Assembly (NCBI RefSeq): GCF_015223105.1
Contig: NZ_JADFTZ010000003.1
Location: 238,735 to 302,734, forward strand
Origin: Flavobacterium proteolyticum
GTDB lineage: Bacteria > Bacteroidota > Bacteroidia > Flavobacteriales > Flavobacteriaceae
DNA: 64,000 bases
Direction: 5' to 3'
Positions 41,369 through 48,295 of this stretch are shown here, piece after piece (position 1 is the stretch's first letter; each line of letters begins with the position of its first letter). The position numbers and the translations under genes were made by a program. The notes under the pieces were generated by a model, which had not been told where the DNA came from, searched no databases, and was given only the letters and a program-made list of their open reading frames with translations.

Positions 41369-41376
41369 CAAAAATA
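41369..41376 (-). promoter_or_regulatory. -7 element of the YeeE/YedE pair
   Basis: Minus-strand TATTTTTG fits TAnnTTTG and lies 19 bases before the ATG at 41349. Confidence 0.5.
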
Positions 41377-41418
41377 GAAATTCAAATTGGTATTTGTAAC
41401 TTTTGTTACATTTTATAG

Positions 41419-41426
41419 TAAATTTG
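41419..41426 (+). promoter_or_regulatory. -7 element of the DUF4199 gene
   Basis: TAAATTTG, exact TAnnTTTG match, 24 bases before the ATG at 41451. Confidence 0.55.
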
Positions 41427-41450
41427 AAGCATCAAACAAAAGCATAACAA

Positions 41451-41933
41451 ATGAAAAAGTTTTCAATCGAATTCAAATGGGCTATCATTACCACAATTAT
41501 TTTTTTAGCTTGGATGACTTTAGAAAAGCAATTGGGATTTCACAATGAAAAAATTAAATGGGAACCTTTATTTAATATTTTATATATTTTCCCTTTGTTT
41601 CTCCTTTACTTTTTGGCAGTAAGAGAAAAGAAAATAAAATTTTATAATGGCGCTATGAATTGGAAACAAGGCATCATTTCCTCCATTGTAATCTCATTTA
41701 TCATTGTTGTATTTAGTCCGATTGCACAATTTATTCTTCATGAATTTATAAGCCCTAATTTTCTAACTAATACTATTAATTACACAGTTGAAAGTAAAAA
41801 ATTATCATTAGAAGAAGCTAAAGAATACACAACTTTGTCAAGTTCTATTTGGAAAAATATTTCAGATAGTTTATCTTTTGGAGTGGTTATTGGCGCGATT
41901 GTTGCTTACCTTTTAAAAACAAAAACCAACTAA
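41451..41933 (+). CDS. DUF4199 membrane protein
   Basis: A 160-residue inner-membrane protein with four hydrophobic segments (about 10-28, 38-57, 72-92, 136-155) and a soluble loop. The FKWAIITTIIFLAWMTLEKQ start, the NGAMNWKQGIISSIVISFI centre and the C-terminal GVVIGAIVAYLLK match the look of DUF4199 proteins common in Bacteroidota. Function unknown. One base before the downstream lipoprotein gene. Confidence 0.8.
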   Translation: MKKFSIEFKWAIITTIIFLAWMTLEKQLGFHNEKIKWEPLFNILYIFPLFLLYFLAVREKKIKFYNGAMNWKQGIISSIVISFIIVVFSPIAQFILHEFISPNFLTNTINYTVESKKLSLEEAKEYTTLSSSIWKNISDSLSFGVVIGAIVAYLLKTKTN

Positions 41934-41934
41934 A

Positions 41935-42396
41935 ATGAAATACTTCTTTTCTTTATTAATCGCTTTTACTCTTACCAGTTGTGTAAGTACTAAATCGACA
42001 CTAAAAAATATTGACAATACTGCGTTACGCCCTTTGGTTAAAGATAAAGCATATGTGATTACTGAATATGCCACTGATTCTAAATATGGATATGACGAAG
42101 ATTATCCAATAAACATTGGTTTTATAAACGAAAAACAAGAAGACATAAATATTCAATATTATTTTAGTGGATTAGAAGGACCAAATGGTGAGAAAATTAG
42201 CTATAAAAAAGTAGATACTTGTTGTCCTTTTCCAACCAAAAATAGTTTGATGGGTGCTGGAACTATAGGTATTTATGAAGTAACCTTTGAAGGAAGTAAT
42301 AAAAAAATGATCCTATATTTCAATATTTATGAAAAAGGAAAAATCCTATGTCCAAAAGGATTTTCAACAAAAAAAATTACAACAACAGATAAATAA
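41935..42396 (+). CDS. small lipoprotein, unknown
   Basis: A 153-residue protein with a clear lipobox (LLIAFTLTSC, Cys16). The mature part is beta-rich with a CC pair in VDTCCPFPTK and a late cysteine in ILCPKGF. No family recognised. Its ATG follows the DUF4199 stop by one base, so they are one transcript, which a strong hairpin closes before the kdsA promoter. Confidence 0.7.
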   Translation: MKYFFSLLIAFTLTSCVSTKSTLKNIDNTALRPLVKDKAYVITEYATDSKYGYDEDYPINIGFINEKQEDINIQYYFSGLEGPNGEKISYKKVDTCCPFPTKNSLMGAGTIGIYEVTFEGSNKKMILYFNIYEKGKILCPKGFSTKKITTTDK

Positions 42397-42424
42397 AAAC
42401 TATTTTATTATCTGTAACATAAGT

Positions 42425-42460
42425 AACCTTTTCTACTGCTGTAGGAAAGGTTTTTCTTTT
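42425..42460 (+). terminator. terminator before kdsA
   Basis: AACCTTTTCTAC (42425-42436) and GTAGGAAAGGTT (42441-42452) pair over 12 bases (one G-T) with loop TGCT, followed by a T-rich run. Confidence 0.85.
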
Positions 42461-42468
42461 TATCTTTG
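42461..42468 (+). promoter_or_regulatory. -7 element of kdsA
   Basis: TATCTTTG fits TAnnTTTG and lies 21 bases before the ATG at 42490, right after the terminator T run. Confidence 0.55.
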
Positions 42469-42489
42469 CAACTTCAAAATCAACACAAA

Positions 42490-43308
42490 ATGAATTTAAA
42501 AAACATTCCACAAATTAAACATACAGATAGCGGTAATTTCTTTTTATTAGCAGGACCATGTGCCATTGAAGGTGAAGAAATGGCAATGCGTATAGCTGAA
42601 AAATTAGTTTCGGTTACTGATAAATTAGAAATTCCTTACGTTTTTAAAGGTTCTTTCAAAAAAGCCAATCGCTCTAGAGTTGATAGTTTTACAGGAATTG
42701 GAGATGAAAAAGCATTAAAAATTCTTCAAAAAGTATCTAGAGAATTCGGTGTTCCAACCGTTACTGATATTCATACTAACGAAGATGCAGCAATGGCAGC
42801 TGAATATGTTGATATTTTACAAATTCCTGCTTTTTTAGTGCGTCAAACCGATTTAGTAGTGGCTGCTGCCAATACAGGTAAAACCGTAAACTTGAAGAAA
42901 GGACAATTCATGAGTCCAGAAAGCATGAAACATGCTGTTCAAAAAGTGTTAGATTGTCAAAACGAAAACGTAATGGTAACTGATAGAGGAACCATGTTTG
43001 GCTACCAAGACATGATTGTTGATTTTAGAGGAATTCCAACTATGCAACAATACGCTTCAACCGTATTAGATGTAACACATTCGTTACAACAACCTAATCA
43101 AACTACTGGAGTAACAGGTGGTCGACCAGATATGATTGAAACCATTGCAAAAGCAGGAATTGCTGTTGGTGTAGATGGAATTTTCATTGAAACCCATTTC
43201 GATCCAGCAAATGCTAAAAGTGACGGAGCAAACATGTTACATTTAGATTACTTTGAAGGATTAATGACTAAACTAGTAGCCATCCGTAAAACTGTAAATC
43301 AATTTTAA
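42490..43308 (+). CDS. kdsA: 3-deoxy-8-phosphooctulonate (KDO-8-P) synthase
   Basis: A 272-residue TIM-barrel aldolase-type enzyme that joins phosphoenolpyruvate and arabinose-5-phosphate for the lipopolysaccharide core. It shows LLAGPCAIEGEEMAM, FKGSFKKANRSR, VTDIHTNEDAAM and GVDGIFIETHFDPANAKSDG. The AGPC cysteine of the metal-dependent type is present. The ATG at 42490 gives the family N-terminus. Cytoplasmic; implies the cell makes KDO-containing LPS. Confidence 0.96.
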   Translation: MNLKNIPQIKHTDSGNFFLLAGPCAIEGEEMAMRIAEKLVSVTDKLEIPYVFKGSFKKANRSRVDSFTGIGDEKALKILQKVSREFGVPTVTDIHTNEDAAMAAEYVDILQIPAFLVRQTDLVVAAANTGKTVNLKKGQFMSPESMKHAVQKVLDCQNENVMVTDRGTMFGYQDMIVDFRGIPTMQQYASTVLDVTHSLQQPNQTTGVTGGRPDMIETIAKAGIAVGVDGIFIETHFDPANAKSDGANMLHLDYFEGLMTKLVAIRKTVNQF

Positions 43309-43324
43309 TTTTTTATAACTTCAA

Positions 43325-44170
43325 ATGAAACATCCATTTTTAATGGTTGTACTAACTTTTTGTGTTTTTTCACAGTACACCTTTTCGCAAGAAACAGTCG
43401 AAAATCCTGAAAAATTCACAGCAAATAACAAAGGCAAATTTTATATTTTTTGGGGAGGAAACCGAGAATCATATTCAAAATCTGATATTCACTTTAAAGG
43501 TGCTGATTACGATTTTACTATATATGATGTATCAGCTCACGACAAACCAAAAGGATGGCATCTAGATTATTTAAATCCTGCTCGAATGACCATTCCACAA
43601 ACAAATTTAAGAATTGGTTATTTCATTACCAACCACTATAATATTTCTATTGGTGTAGATCACATGAAATATGTTATGTACAATGACAGAAGAGTAGATT
43701 ATTCCGGTTACTACCCAAATGCAGGAACTTATAATGAAAACCCAGCAAATGGTCAGTTAACTCTTGATGAAGACTTTTTATTATTTGAACATACCGATGG
43801 TCTAAACTATGTGAATACTGAAATTTCAAGAGTAGATGATATTTCGAATCTATTTAAATTACCAAATACAGATAAAATTCAAATTAATCTAACAGAAGGA
43901 ATTGGCGGCGGTTTTTTATATCCAAAAACAAATACTACTTTACTTGGAAAAGAACGTCATGATGACTTTAACATAGCAGGTTTTGGTATTTCTGCAAAAG
44001 CTGGATTAAATTTTACATTTTTTAAATATTTCTTTATTCAAACCGAATTAAAAGGAGGATATATTGAAATGAATAATATTAAGACAACAAAAAGCAGCGC
44101 GGATTCTGCAGAACAACATTTTTGGTTCTTGCAACGAATTGTTGCCGTTGGAGGTATTTTTAGAATATAA
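43325..44170 (+). CDS. outer-membrane beta-barrel protein, unknown
   Basis: A 281-residue protein with signal peptide (FLMVVLTFCVFSQYTFSQ) and strand-rich sequence: KFYIFWGGNRESYSKSDIHF, NLRIGYFITNHYNISIGVDH and a C-terminal VAVGGIFRI. Similar proteins are common beside flavobacterial metabolic genes (recollection). Likely an outer-membrane barrel of about 10-12 strands. Located 16 bases after kdsA, so perhaps co-transcribed, but no LPS role is evident. Confidence 0.75.
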   Translation: MKHPFLMVVLTFCVFSQYTFSQETVENPEKFTANNKGKFYIFWGGNRESYSKSDIHFKGADYDFTIYDVSAHDKPKGWHLDYLNPARMTIPQTNLRIGYFITNHYNISIGVDHMKYVMYNDRRVDYSGYYPNAGTYNENPANGQLTLDEDFLLFEHTDGLNYVNTEISRVDDISNLFKLPNTDKIQINLTEGIGGGFLYPKTNTTLLGKERHDDFNIAGFGISAKAGLNFTFFKYFFIQTELKGGYIEMNNIKTTKSSADSAEQHFWFLQRIVAVGGIFRI

Positions 44171-44190
44171 TTAAATAACATACAATATAT

Positions 44191-44224
44191 AATCACGGAT
44201 TCTTTCAGAGTTCGTGATTTTTTA
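44191..44224. terminator. terminator between the barrel gene and the DUF1801-like gene
   Basis: AATCACG (44191-44197) pairs with CGTGATT (44213-44219) with an inner TCT/AGA stem, followed by a T run; the genes converge here. Confidence 0.7.
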
Positions 44225-44572
44225 TTTATAAAGCAGTTTGGCTTCTAAAACAACATCAATTAAAATAGCATTATCTATCTCTCCGATCGAATAATAACGT
44301 AACGACTTTACCGTATTTCGATTTTCATCGACTAGAACTTCTTGGTTTCTTTTTAGTTCAAATCCTTTAGCAAATCCAACATCTAAAAAACCTCTTTTAT
44401 GATTTGGCGCTAAATAACAGAAGGGCTTTTTTTTGTAATATAAATAAGGTATACCCCATTTAAAAAGCAATTCAGAAGAACTTAACTCCCTCTCTACAAC
44501 CGAAATTACATGTAACATCATAACTTGATAGTGTTCTGGTTGACGAAGAATATATACTTCTGTAGGTTTCAT
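44222..44572 (-). CDS. DUF1801-like (YdhG-type) protein
   Basis: A 116-residue protein resembling YdhG/DUF1801: HVISVVERELSSSELLFKWG, IPYLYYKKKPFCYLAPNHKR, and GFLDVGFAKGFEL. Family members are small cytoplasmic proteins of unknown function with a cystatin-like or YjbR-like look. It ends at a terminator shared with the upstream barrel gene, and is divergent from the winged-helix regulon at 44658. Confidence 0.7.
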   Translation of the reverse strand: MKPTEVYILRQPEHYQVMMLHVISVVERELSSSELLFKWGIPYLYYKKKPFCYLAPNHKRGFLDVGFAKGFELKRNQEVLVDENRNTVKSLRYYSIGEIDNAILIDVVLEAKLLYK

Positions 44573-44631
44573 CTTGATATTTTTTTCAAAAATAACCCAA
44601 AAAAAGTTTGGTCAACAAATTATTTATCATT

Positions 44632-44650
44632 TACTTTGTATTTCAAAGTA
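44632..44650. promoter_or_regulatory. palindromic operator ahead of the 207-residue membrane gene
   Basis: TACTTTGTATTTCAAAGTA is an inverted repeat (8-base arms, one mismatch) whose left arm is a TA-n-TTTG near-match to the -7 element. The same palindrome, perfect, occurs at 46009-46027. It is the likely site of the winged-helix regulator at 45693. Confidence 0.7.
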
Positions 44651-44657
44651 CTTTAAA

Positions 44658-45281
44658 ATGGAAAACGAGAAATATCTAAATGACATTAGCGAAATTAAAA
44701 ATTTGATGAACAAATCGTCACGTTTTATTTCCTTGAGTGGTTTGTCAGGAATTTTGGCTGGCGTTTATGCATTAGTTGGGGCATGGATGGCTTACAAAAC
44801 AATTTACTTTGATACTTCAACAATGGGAGCCTATCGTGATTTAGTAATTTCGGAAGAAGCAGTGATTCGTTTGTTAGTAATTGCAACAGCTGTTTTAGTT
44901 TTATCTATAGTAACAGGAATCGGATTAAGCATTCGTAAAGCTAGAAAAAGTAACGAAAATGTTTGGAATACCGCCTCAAGAAGATTAGTCATAAATTTCA
45001 TGATTCCATTAGCAACAGGAGGTTTTTTCATTATCTTTTTAATCGAAAAAAATATGTTTGGACTCATCGCTCCCCTAACCTTAATATTTTACGGACTTGC
45101 TTGTGTAAATGCTAGTAAATATACCATTGGAGATGTTCGCTATTTAGGAATTACAATGATTGCATTAGGTCTATTATCGACTTGGTTCTTAGGTTATGGC
45201 TTATTATTTTGGGCATTAGGCTTTGGCGGTTGTCATATTTTATACGGAAGTTTAATGTATTTTAAATACGAGAGAAAGTAA
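44658..45281 (+). CDS. multi-span membrane protein in the winged-helix regulon
   Basis: A 207-residue protein with six hydrophobic segments (about 25-45, 70-92, 113-130, 137-155, 163-180, 185-200) and the start MENEKYLNDISEIKNLMNKS. Starts at 44658 because the ATG sits right after the palindrome and promoter. I recall similar proteins next to small winged-helix regulators in flavobacteria. No enzymatic motif. Followed after one base by the EF-hand protein gene. Confidence 0.75.
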   Translation: MENEKYLNDISEIKNLMNKSSRFISLSGLSGILAGVYALVGAWMAYKTIYFDTSTMGAYRDLVISEEAVIRLLVIATAVLVLSIVTGIGLSIRKARKSNENVWNTASRRLVINFMIPLATGGFFIIFLIEKNMFGLIAPLTLIFYGLACVNASKYTIGDVRYLGITMIALGLLSTWFLGYGLLFWALGFGGCHILYGSLMYFKYERK

Positions 45282-45282
45282 G

Positions 45283-45657
45283 ATGTATTTTTTGATTGGA
45301 TTAAGTTCTCTTTTATTATTATGTATATTTTGGCTTAGAAAGAAAAAAATAAGTTATTTTAAAATTATTTTTTTTTCATCAGTTATTTTATATTTAATTC
45401 CCATTTTAGCTTTTCAGTATGAAAGTTATAAGATTAAACAAGAAATGGAAAAGTATGACATTAATAAAGATGGATTTTTCTCAAAGGAGGAAATGACATA
45501 TGAGTTGGAAGAACTTGAAAATAATTTAATTAATGATTCTGGATTTGGAATTTTTGTCTTTTTTGGCTACCCTTTTTGCTTGTTATATACATTAATGATA
45601 TGCTTAGTATTTCATGTCACAACAAGATTTATAATACCTAAACTTTTAACCTTTTAA
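45283..45657 (+). CDS. membrane protein with one EF-hand calcium loop
   Basis: A 124-residue protein with two hydrophobic segments at the N-terminus (about 3-18 and 27-45) and one near 90-115. Between them, residues 59-70 (DINKDGFFSKEE) match a canonical EF-hand loop: D1, N3, D5, G6, a hydrophobic at 8, S9, E12. A single EF hand suggests calcium sensing on one side of the membrane; which side is unclear. Its stop codon lies inside an 8-base tandem repeat. Coupled to the gene before it. Confidence 0.75.
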   Translation: MYFLIGLSSLLLLCIFWLRKKKISYFKIIFFSSVILYLIPILAFQYESYKIKQEMEKYDINKDGFFSKEEMTYELEELENNLINDSGFGIFVFFGYPFCLLYTLMICLVFHVTTRFIIPKLLTF

Positions 45658-45682
45658 CCTTTTAAACTTTTAAACTTTTAAA
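45643..45682. repeat. five tandem CTTTTAA(A/C) octamers
   Basis: Units at 45643, 45651, 45659, 45667 and 45675 span the end of the EF-hand gene, including its stop codon, and the leader of the winged-helix regulator. The last unit ends 10 bases before the regulator ATG. Confidence 0.9.
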
Positions 45683-45692
45683 CCTTTTTTTA

Positions 45693-45989
45693 ATGCTCAA
45701 CATCATCCAAAATATCAACAAAGCCTTTGATCACCGAATTCGTTTGGGGATTATGTCGATATTGATGGTGAATGAAAGTGCGAATTTTAATATGTTGAAA
45801 GAGTTATTAGGTGTAACCGATGGTAACTTAGCTTCGCATACCAAAGCTTTAGAAGCTGAAAATTACATTCAAATTGAAAAACAATTTATTGGTAAAAAAC
45901 CCAATACAAAATACAGTGCTACAAAAGAAGGGCGTGATGCTTTCACGGCTCATATTGAAGCACTTGAAAAATTAATCAAGAAAAGCTAA
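45693..45989 (+). CDS. small winged-helix transcriptional regulator (HTH_34-like)
   Basis: A 98-residue winged helix protein: NKAFDHRIRLGIMSILMVNE, the recognition region TDGNLASHTKALEAENYI and the wing QFIGKKPNTKYSATKEG. This is the short MarR/ArsR-like type that in Bacteroidota often precedes creD. Two copies of a TACTTTGA/TCAAAGTA palindrome overlap promoters on either side of it, so it is probably the repressor of both. Its own leader contains octamer repeats instead of a clear promoter. Confidence 0.88.
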   Translation: MLNIIQNINKAFDHRIRLGIMSILMVNESANFNMLKELLGVTDGNLASHTKALEAENYIQIEKQFIGKKPNTKYSATKEGRDAFTAHIEALEKLIKKS

Positions 45990-46008
45990 ACCTATTTTTT
46001 TATCTATT

Positions 46009-46027
46009 TACTTTGAATTTCAAAGTA
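46009..46027. promoter_or_regulatory. perfect palindromic operator ahead of the COQ4-like gene
   Basis: TACTTTGAATTTCAAAGTA is a perfect 8-base inverted repeat with spacer ATT. It overlaps a TACTTTG -7-like element 29 bases before the ATG at 46044 and matches the element at 44632-44650 at 18 of 19 positions. Confidence 0.75.
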
Positions 46028-46043
46028 CTTTTAATTATTAAAT

Positions 46044-46499
46044 ATGAGAGATTTATTCATCGAAAAAATGTACGAAATCAGTAAAAAACCCTATCAAAGA
46101 TTCTTTAAAAAAGGGAACGCTTGGGATATCAATATCAATCAGTTGATACAACTTCCTAATGATAGTTTGGGATTTCATTTGGGTTGCTTTTTGTTGAAAT
46201 ACAATTTTGAAATCCAACCTAAATTGGAAGACCACGATATTATTCACGTGTTAACCAATACCGGAATTTCAGTTGTAGAAGAAATTGGTATGCAATATTA
46301 TTTACTTGGAAACGGAAAAAGAAGCTTGTATTTAGGGATGGTAATTATAACAGGAACACTATTCTATCCTATTCGATTTTCCTATTTCAAACAACAATAT
46401 CAAAGAGGAAAACAAGCACATGAATTCTACGGATTAGATTTTTTGAATATGCTTTCGGTTCCCATCTCAAACATTCAACAAACTTTTAATATCAAATAA
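46044..46499 (+). CDS. COQ4-like protein with HDxxH motif
   Basis: A 151-residue protein with the COQ4-type metal motif HDIIH at residues 64-68 followed by E79 (HDxxH-x10-E). COQ4 in eukaryotes is a ubiquinone-complex protein; flavobacteria use menaquinone, so the bacterial member must do something else. There are one or two weak hydrophobic segments. First gene of the downstream half of the regulon, under its own operator. Confidence 0.78.
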   Translation: MRDLFIEKMYEISKKPYQRFFKKGNAWDININQLIQLPNDSLGFHLGCFLLKYNFEIQPKLEDHDIIHVLTNTGISVVEEIGMQYYLLGNGKRSLYLGMVIITGTLFYPIRFSYFKQQYQRGKQAHEFYGLDFLNMLSVPISNIQQTFNIK

Positions 46500-46500
46500 C

Positions 46501-46626
46501 ATGAACAAACTCATTAACATTAGCATGACCATCGGAATTTTATTCTTTATCGGAATGGAAATTATCAAAAACATCTCATCAGAAACCAAAACTAAACTCT
46601 CAAGCTCATGGAAAAAGATTTTTTAA
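46501..46626 (+). CDS. 41-residue single-span membrane protein
   Basis: A short gene starting at the ATG two bases after the COQ4-like stop, with a hydrophobic segment TIGILFFIGMEII and a basic/serine tail. It overlaps the next gene by 19 bases. Being in a tight run and having sensible codon use, it is probably translated; function unknown. Confidence 0.55.
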   Translation: MNKLINISMTIGILFFIGMEIIKNISSETKTKLSSSWKKIF

Positions 46627-46907
46627 AGCTTCCACTTGCCATTCAAATGGCGATTGTTTCATTTGGAATTGGTTCACTATTATTACTACTTCATTTCGTA
46701 TTTAAAGATTCAGATATAATAATACCCATTGGTATTTATTATGTATTGATTGCATTTCTTGTGAATGGATTAATGCTTCTAAAACTCATAATTGATTGGA
46801 TTATTGAACCACTAAATAGATCTAAAATTGAAAGACAAGCATTAATTCTATTTGCTAATGTACCTATTTCATTCGTTTATTTTTTAATTGTAATCTATAC
46901 ATTATAA
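46608..46907 (+). CDS. three-span membrane protein in the creD unit, unknown
   Basis: A 99-residue protein with three hydrophobic segments (about 10-28, 38-62, 78-97). It starts inside the 41-residue gene and ends 35 bases before creD. No motif recognised. Confidence 0.65.
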   Translation: MEKDFLKLPLAIQMAIVSFGIGSLLLLLHFVFKDSDIIIPIGIYYVLIAFLVNGLMLLKLIIDWIIEPLNRSKIERQALILFANVPISFVYFLIVIYTL

Positions 46908-46942
46908 ACACATTAACTTAATAAAACTAAAAATCAAATATC

Positions 46943-48238
46943 ATGGAAACAAATTTTCAACAAGAACCAAAAGTACCGTTCTTTCAAACCACAACCGCTA
47001 AAATGATCATGGTTGGGATTCTAACTTTAGTATTAATCATTCCACTAGCTTTAGTACAAGAATTAATCGTAGAACGAAGCCAACGCCAAAAAGAAGTCAT
47101 TACCGAAACCACTGCTAAATGGGGAAATTCCGTTTATTTTTATGGTCCGATTTTAAAAGTGCCGTATAAAGATCCAATGTCGGGAGCCAATAATTACGCT
47201 TATTTCTTTCCAGAAACTTTGAATAATAAAACCGAAGTTACCATGGTAAAACCTTTAGAAAGAAGCATTTACAAATCGAATGTATTTACTACCAAAATGC
47301 AATTTGATGGCAATTATACCAATCTAAATTTCGCTTCAAAAGGAATTCCTGCCGAAAACATTTATTGGAATCGCGCTAAAATTTTGATTCGTACGACCAA
47401 CTTAAAAAGTCTGAAAGACGAAGTAAAAATGAAAATAGGCAATCAGAACTTGGCTTTTGAATCGGTAGCAAGCAGTTCAAATGATAGCATTGAAAGTCTA
47501 GAAACCAATTATTTTGATTACCAAAATTTACAAAACGAAGCAAAATTCAACTTCACCATTTCGTTCAACGGAAGCAAACAAGTAAAAATGGTTCCGATTG
47601 GAAAAACAACCGATGCTAAAATGACTTCGAACTGGAATTCGCCCAACTTTAATGGAAACTTCTCTCCTATTTCAAGAAATATTACCGATAACGGCTTTGA
47701 AGCGAATTGGAAAATATTACATTTTAATCGACCATTTGCACAAAGCTATTTTGATATTTTACCTGAATTAGGTAAATATGCTTTTGCGGTAGATTTCATT
47801 ACACCAGTAGATGAATATCAGCAAAGTGAACGCGCTTCTAAATATGGTTTTTTAGTAATTGGGTTAACTTTTTTAATCTTCTTTTTGATTCAATCGATTA
47901 GTAAAATCAACATTCATATTTTTCAATATTCAATGATTGGAATTGCGTTAATCATGTTTTACACTTTGCTGATTTCTATTACTGAACACAGTTCGTTTTC
48001 CTTTGCTTATTTGGTAGCTGGAGCTTCGGTAATTGTTATGATTTCGATCTACTCAATTTCCATATTAAAAGATAAAAAGTTTCCGATGTTCATTGGCGCT
48101 TCGTTGAGTGTTTTATATACTTTTATTTATGTGATTATTCAATTAGAAGACTATGCGCTTTTGGTAGGAAGTATAGGGTTGTTCTTGATATTGGCAGCCG
48201 TGATGTATTTCTCAAGAAAGATTGAATGGAATAAATAA
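46943..48238 (+). CDS. creD: inner-membrane protein CreD
   Basis: A 431-residue member of the CreD family: an N-terminal membrane segment (MIMVGILTLVLIIPLALVQ), a large periplasmic domain (about residues 50-290, beginning RQKEVITETTAKWG with GPILKVPYKDP) and five to six C-terminal membrane segments. CreD is induced by cell-envelope stress in E. coli but its biochemical role is unknown. Here the creBC two-component genes are absent and a winged-helix regulator stands in their place. Last gene before a strong terminator. Confidence 0.93.
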   Translation: METNFQQEPKVPFFQTTTAKMIMVGILTLVLIIPLALVQELIVERSQRQKEVITETTAKWGNSVYFYGPILKVPYKDPMSGANNYAYFFPETLNNKTEVTMVKPLERSIYKSNVFTTKMQFDGNYTNLNFASKGIPAENIYWNRAKILIRTTNLKSLKDEVKMKIGNQNLAFESVASSSNDSIESLETNYFDYQNLQNEAKFNFTISFNGSKQVKMVPIGKTTDAKMTSNWNSPNFNGNFSPISRNITDNGFEANWKILHFNRPFAQSYFDILPELGKYAFAVDFITPVDEYQQSERASKYGFLVIGLTFLIFFLIQSISKINIHIFQYSMIGIALIMFYTLLISITEHSSFSFAYLVAGASVIVMISIYSISILKDKKFPMFIGASLSVLYTFIYVIIQLEDYALLVGSIGLFLILAAVMYFSRKIEWNK

Positions 48239-48242
48239 ACAA

Positions 48243-48278
48243 AAAACCTCCGATTGAGAATTTTCAATCGGAGGTTTT
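48243..48278. terminator. terminator after creD, shared with the sugar transporter
   Basis: AAAACCTCCGATTGA (48243-48257) and TCAATCGGAGGTTTT (48264-48278) form a perfect 15-base stem with loop GAATTT. Confidence 0.92.
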
Positions 48279-48295
48279 ACATATAGGATTAAATA

